Assembly (NCBI GenBank): GCA_048498995.1
Contig: JBEHWX010000017.1
Span: forward strand, 1 to 64,000
Direction of reading: 5' to 3'
Length of the DNA: 64,000 nt
From: JBEHWX01 sp048498995
GTDB taxonomy: Bacteria; Bacteroidota; Ignavibacteria; OLB7
How positions within the stretch are numbered: the first letter of the stretch is position 1; every line of letters starts with the position of its first letter. Shown one piece after another: positions 62,257-64,000 of the stretch. The position numbers were made by a program, and so were the translations under genes. The notes below the pieces were generated by a model. That model did no database searches, was not told the DNA's origin, and saw only the letters and a program-made list of their open reading frames with translations.

Positions 62257-62763
62257 TCACTTCTCCAGATCGAGCTTCCGGTTCTCGCCGGCGTCATAGG
62301 TCTGGCCGGTGACGATCGCCTTGGCGAATCCGAAGAGCTTCACCATGCCGCTCTTCGGCGAATCCCAGTACTCGGCCTCCTGGACGCTCACCTTCAGAAG
62401 CACCAGATCGGGATCCTCCAGGCCATCGGGGAACCATGCCTTGTAGGCGGGATTCCAGAGCTCCTTCATCTTCGCGCGATCCTCGACCACCTCGGCCATG
62501 CCGGAGACCGAGACGTAGCGATCGTCGCCGGGATCGGCATAGCTGACATTGACCCGGTGCTCGCGCGCGATCTCATCGACCTTCGGCGTGCTCTTGTCGG
62601 TGAAGAACCAGAGATCGCCATCGAACTCACTCTGCTGGGTGGTCATCGGGCGGCTGTGAAGGCTCCCGTGATCATCGACGGAGGTCATCATGGCGAACTT
62701 GATATCCTTGATCATCTCGCGGAGCTTGGCGATCGCCTCGGTCCGATCCTTCTGCTGCTGCAT
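62257..62763 (-). CDS. Pyridoxamine 5'-phosphate oxidase-fold (general stress protein 26-like)
   Basis: A protein of 168 residues from ATG 62763, with GGAAA upstream. It resembles the GSP26/PPOX split-barrel family: IKDIKFAMMTSVDDHGSLHS, RPMTTQQSEFDGDLWFFTDK, VNVSYADPGDDRYVSVSGMA, DRAKMKELWNPAYKAWFP, DLVLLKVSVQEAEYWDSP. These are flavin-binding proteins of unclear stress-related role; the WN-x(4)-WFP and EYWDSP motifs are typical. Single gene. Confidence 0.88.
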   Translation of the reverse strand: MQQQKDRTEAIAKLREMIKDIKFAMMTSVDDHGSLHSRPMTTQQSEFDGDLWFFTDKSTPKVDEIAREHRVNVSYADPGDDRYVSVSGMAEVVEDRAKMKELWNPAYKAWFPDGLEDPDLVLLKVSVQEAEYWDSPKSGMVKLFGFAKAIVTGQTYDAGENRKLDLEK

Positions 62764-62973
62764 CACTGTTTCCTCGTAGCTTGTTCGTGACTGTACGATT
62801 CGAGAGGAGGGAACGGTCAAGCCACATGCCACCGGGCGTCGGACATTACCACTCGCTACCCTCCGTTACGATCGAAGTCCCGATCTTTGCGGCGCTCGCG
62901 GCACGGGCCGTAACGATCCGTTCATTATTGAACTCACTATTGAACGGAAGCCAACCAAAGAATCGACATTGAC

Positions 62974-63813
62974 ATGACCGGAGAACTGCAGCAACGGATC
63001 GAGCGCCTCTACGCGCTCCCGGCATCGGAGCTTCCGCTGGAGGAGGCGAACAGGACGTTCGAGGAGCTCCGCGGGGCGCTCAACCGCGGGGAGGTGCGCT
63101 CGGCCGAGCGTAACGACGATGGGAAATGGCGCGTGAATGGTTGGGTCAAGCAGGGCATTCTCGTCGGGTTCCGCGCCGGAAAGCTCGCCGACGCGTCATT
63201 CGGCGGATTCTCCTTCTTCGACAAGGAGAACCTTCCGGTCAGAAAGCTCGAGCTCGCCAACAACGTCCGACTGGTTCCCGGTGGCTCGACGATCCGCGAC
63301 GGCGCCTACGTGGCGCCCGGGGTGATCTGCATGCCGCCGATGTACATCAACATCGGCGCGTATGTCGACGAGGGGAGCATGGTGGATTCCCATGCCCTGG
63401 TCGGCACCTGCGCGCAGGTCGGCAAGCGGGTGCACGTCAGCGCCGCGGCGCAGATCGGCGGGGTGCTCGAACCGGTCGGCGCCAATCCGGTGATCATCGA
63501 GGACGATGTGCTGATCGGCGGCAACTGCGGCGTCTACGAGGGAACCATCGTCAAACGGCGCGCGGTGCTGGCCGCCGGCGTGGTGCTGACCGCATCCAGC
63601 CGCGTCTACGACGTCGTCAACGGGCGGATCATCTCCGGCTCGGCCGACCGGCCGCTGGAGATCCCGGAAGGGGCGGTGCTCATCGCCGGCTCCAGAACAT
63701 TGAAAGGGGAGTTCGCCGCCGAGCACGGACTGGCGATCTCCACGCCGATCATCGTCAAATACCGCGACGAGCGGACCGACGCCCGGACGGCGATCGAGGA
63801 GGCTCTCCGCTGA
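62974..63813 (+). CDS. dapD: 2,3,4,5-tetrahydropyridine-2,6-dicarboxylate N-succinyltransferase
   Basis: A protein of 279 residues, the usual length. It begins with the N-terminal helical region (LQQRIERLYALPASELPLEE), then WRVNGWVKQGILVGFRAGKL, and enters a left-handed beta-helix of hexapeptide repeats (RDGAYVAPGVICMPPMYINI, GAYVDEGSMVDSHALVGTCA, VHVSAAAQIGGVLEPVGANP, VIIEDDVLIGGNCGVYEGTI). The C-terminus (ISGSADRPLEIPEGAVLIAG) matches DapD. It catalyses the succinyl-CoA step of diaminopimelate and lysine synthesis, feeding peptidoglycan. Followed closely by a membrane protein gene. Confidence 0.95.
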   Translation: MTGELQQRIERLYALPASELPLEEANRTFEELRGALNRGEVRSAERNDDGKWRVNGWVKQGILVGFRAGKLADASFGGFSFFDKENLPVRKLELANNVRLVPGGSTIRDGAYVAPGVICMPPMYINIGAYVDEGSMVDSHALVGTCAQVGKRVHVSAAAQIGGVLEPVGANPVIIEDDVLIGGNCGVYEGTIVKRRAVLAAGVVLTASSRVYDVVNGRIISGSADRPLEIPEGAVLIAGSRTLKGEFAAEHGLAISTPIIVKYRDERTDARTAIEEALR

Positions 63814-63876
63814 TCGGAGAGCTCCAACAGGGTACAGGTATCCGGCAGGATACAGGGTAATCGACACGTGGAACCG

Positions 63877-64000
63877 ATGAACGGCAACAACGCGAACGAC
63901 AGACAATCAGAATCTCCATTCGGAGTCCGGCGCTCCCATCTCCGTTCGGCCGCGGGGGTCACCCTCGTGGTGGCGGCGTTCGTGGTGATCGCTCTGGTGG
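63877..64000 (+). CDS. Membrane-anchored protein, N-terminal start only (partial)
   Basis: The frame from ATG 63877 (GTG 63868 also in frame) is open to the window edge: MNGNNANDRQSESPFGVRRS, a short basic step and then a hydrophobic run (GVTLVVAAFVVIALV), a signal anchor or uncleaved signal. Too little is visible to name a family. Confidence 0.5.
   Translation, partial: MNGNNANDRQSESPFGVRRSHLRSAAGVTLVVAAFVVIALV

Overview
The window looks like a chromosome segment from a high-GC member of the Bacteroidota/Chlorobiota (FCB) group, probably an uncultured lineage such as Kapabacteria. This is an inference from gene content: seven intact genes and one orphan fragment end in a type IX secretion (T9SS/Por) C-terminal sorting domain (PNP motif, VYD-G-R-V strand, L-xG-Y-xxxL, R-xMxxxR ending). 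There are also paired DUF1800/DUF1501 genes, PNGGE-WD40-ASH surface proteins and FCB-style SpvB/Rhs genes. No rRNA, tRNA, CRISPR array, insertion sequence or phage gene was seen.

Layout. 1-9.2 kb (+): the end of a DUF1800 gene, its DUF1501 partner, a 1644-residue LamG/ASH/cohesin-like sorted protein and an OmpA-family protein. 9.2-17.1 kb: a cluster of short hairpin repeats, then mostly minus-strand surface genes (lipoproteins and two WD40/ASH proteins). This part has AT-richer patches and an orphan copy of one protein's sorting domain. 17.3-34.0 kb (-): a tight five-gene operon with an SpvB/TcB-like opener, a linker protein, a LolA-like protein, a 2363-residue Rhs-core protein whose AT-rich tip carries an HExxxH motif, and a small secreted YD-repeat protein. 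The junctions are ATGA overlaps or gaps of 9-18 bp. 34.1-40.4 kb: an FG-GAP/UnbV sorted protein, a 1.4 kb gene-poor stretch, a PQQ-type sugar dehydrogenase with a sorting domain, and a small helical exported protein. 40.6-46.3 kb: an SDR and a GNAT gene (-), then a second DUF1800/DUF1501 pair (+).

46.6-64 kb is mostly housekeeping. It holds an NHL propeller and a parvulin-type PPIase (-), a lytic transglycosylase (-), a CrtA-like carotenoid oxygenase overlapping a SpoIIE/RsbU phosphatase (+), a RodZ-like gene (+), a TolB-N-like protein (-), phytoene synthase (-), radA (+), a glyoxalase-fold protein, an RRM RNA-binding protein with a long leader, DUF3052 and RimJ/L-like genes, a thioesterase, a broken methyltransferase, a PPOX-fold protein, dapD, and the start of a membrane protein.

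How the genes fit together. The first 46 kb mainly encodes the exported cargo of a T9SS-bearing cell; no T9SS machinery gene is visible here. The Rhs operon is the best candidate for an unusual system: a split B/C-like shell with its own accessory genes and an exchangeable tip. The second part covers envelope growth (RodZ, transglycosylase, PPIase, DapD), carotenoid synthesis (phytoene synthase, CrtA) and DNA repair (RadA).
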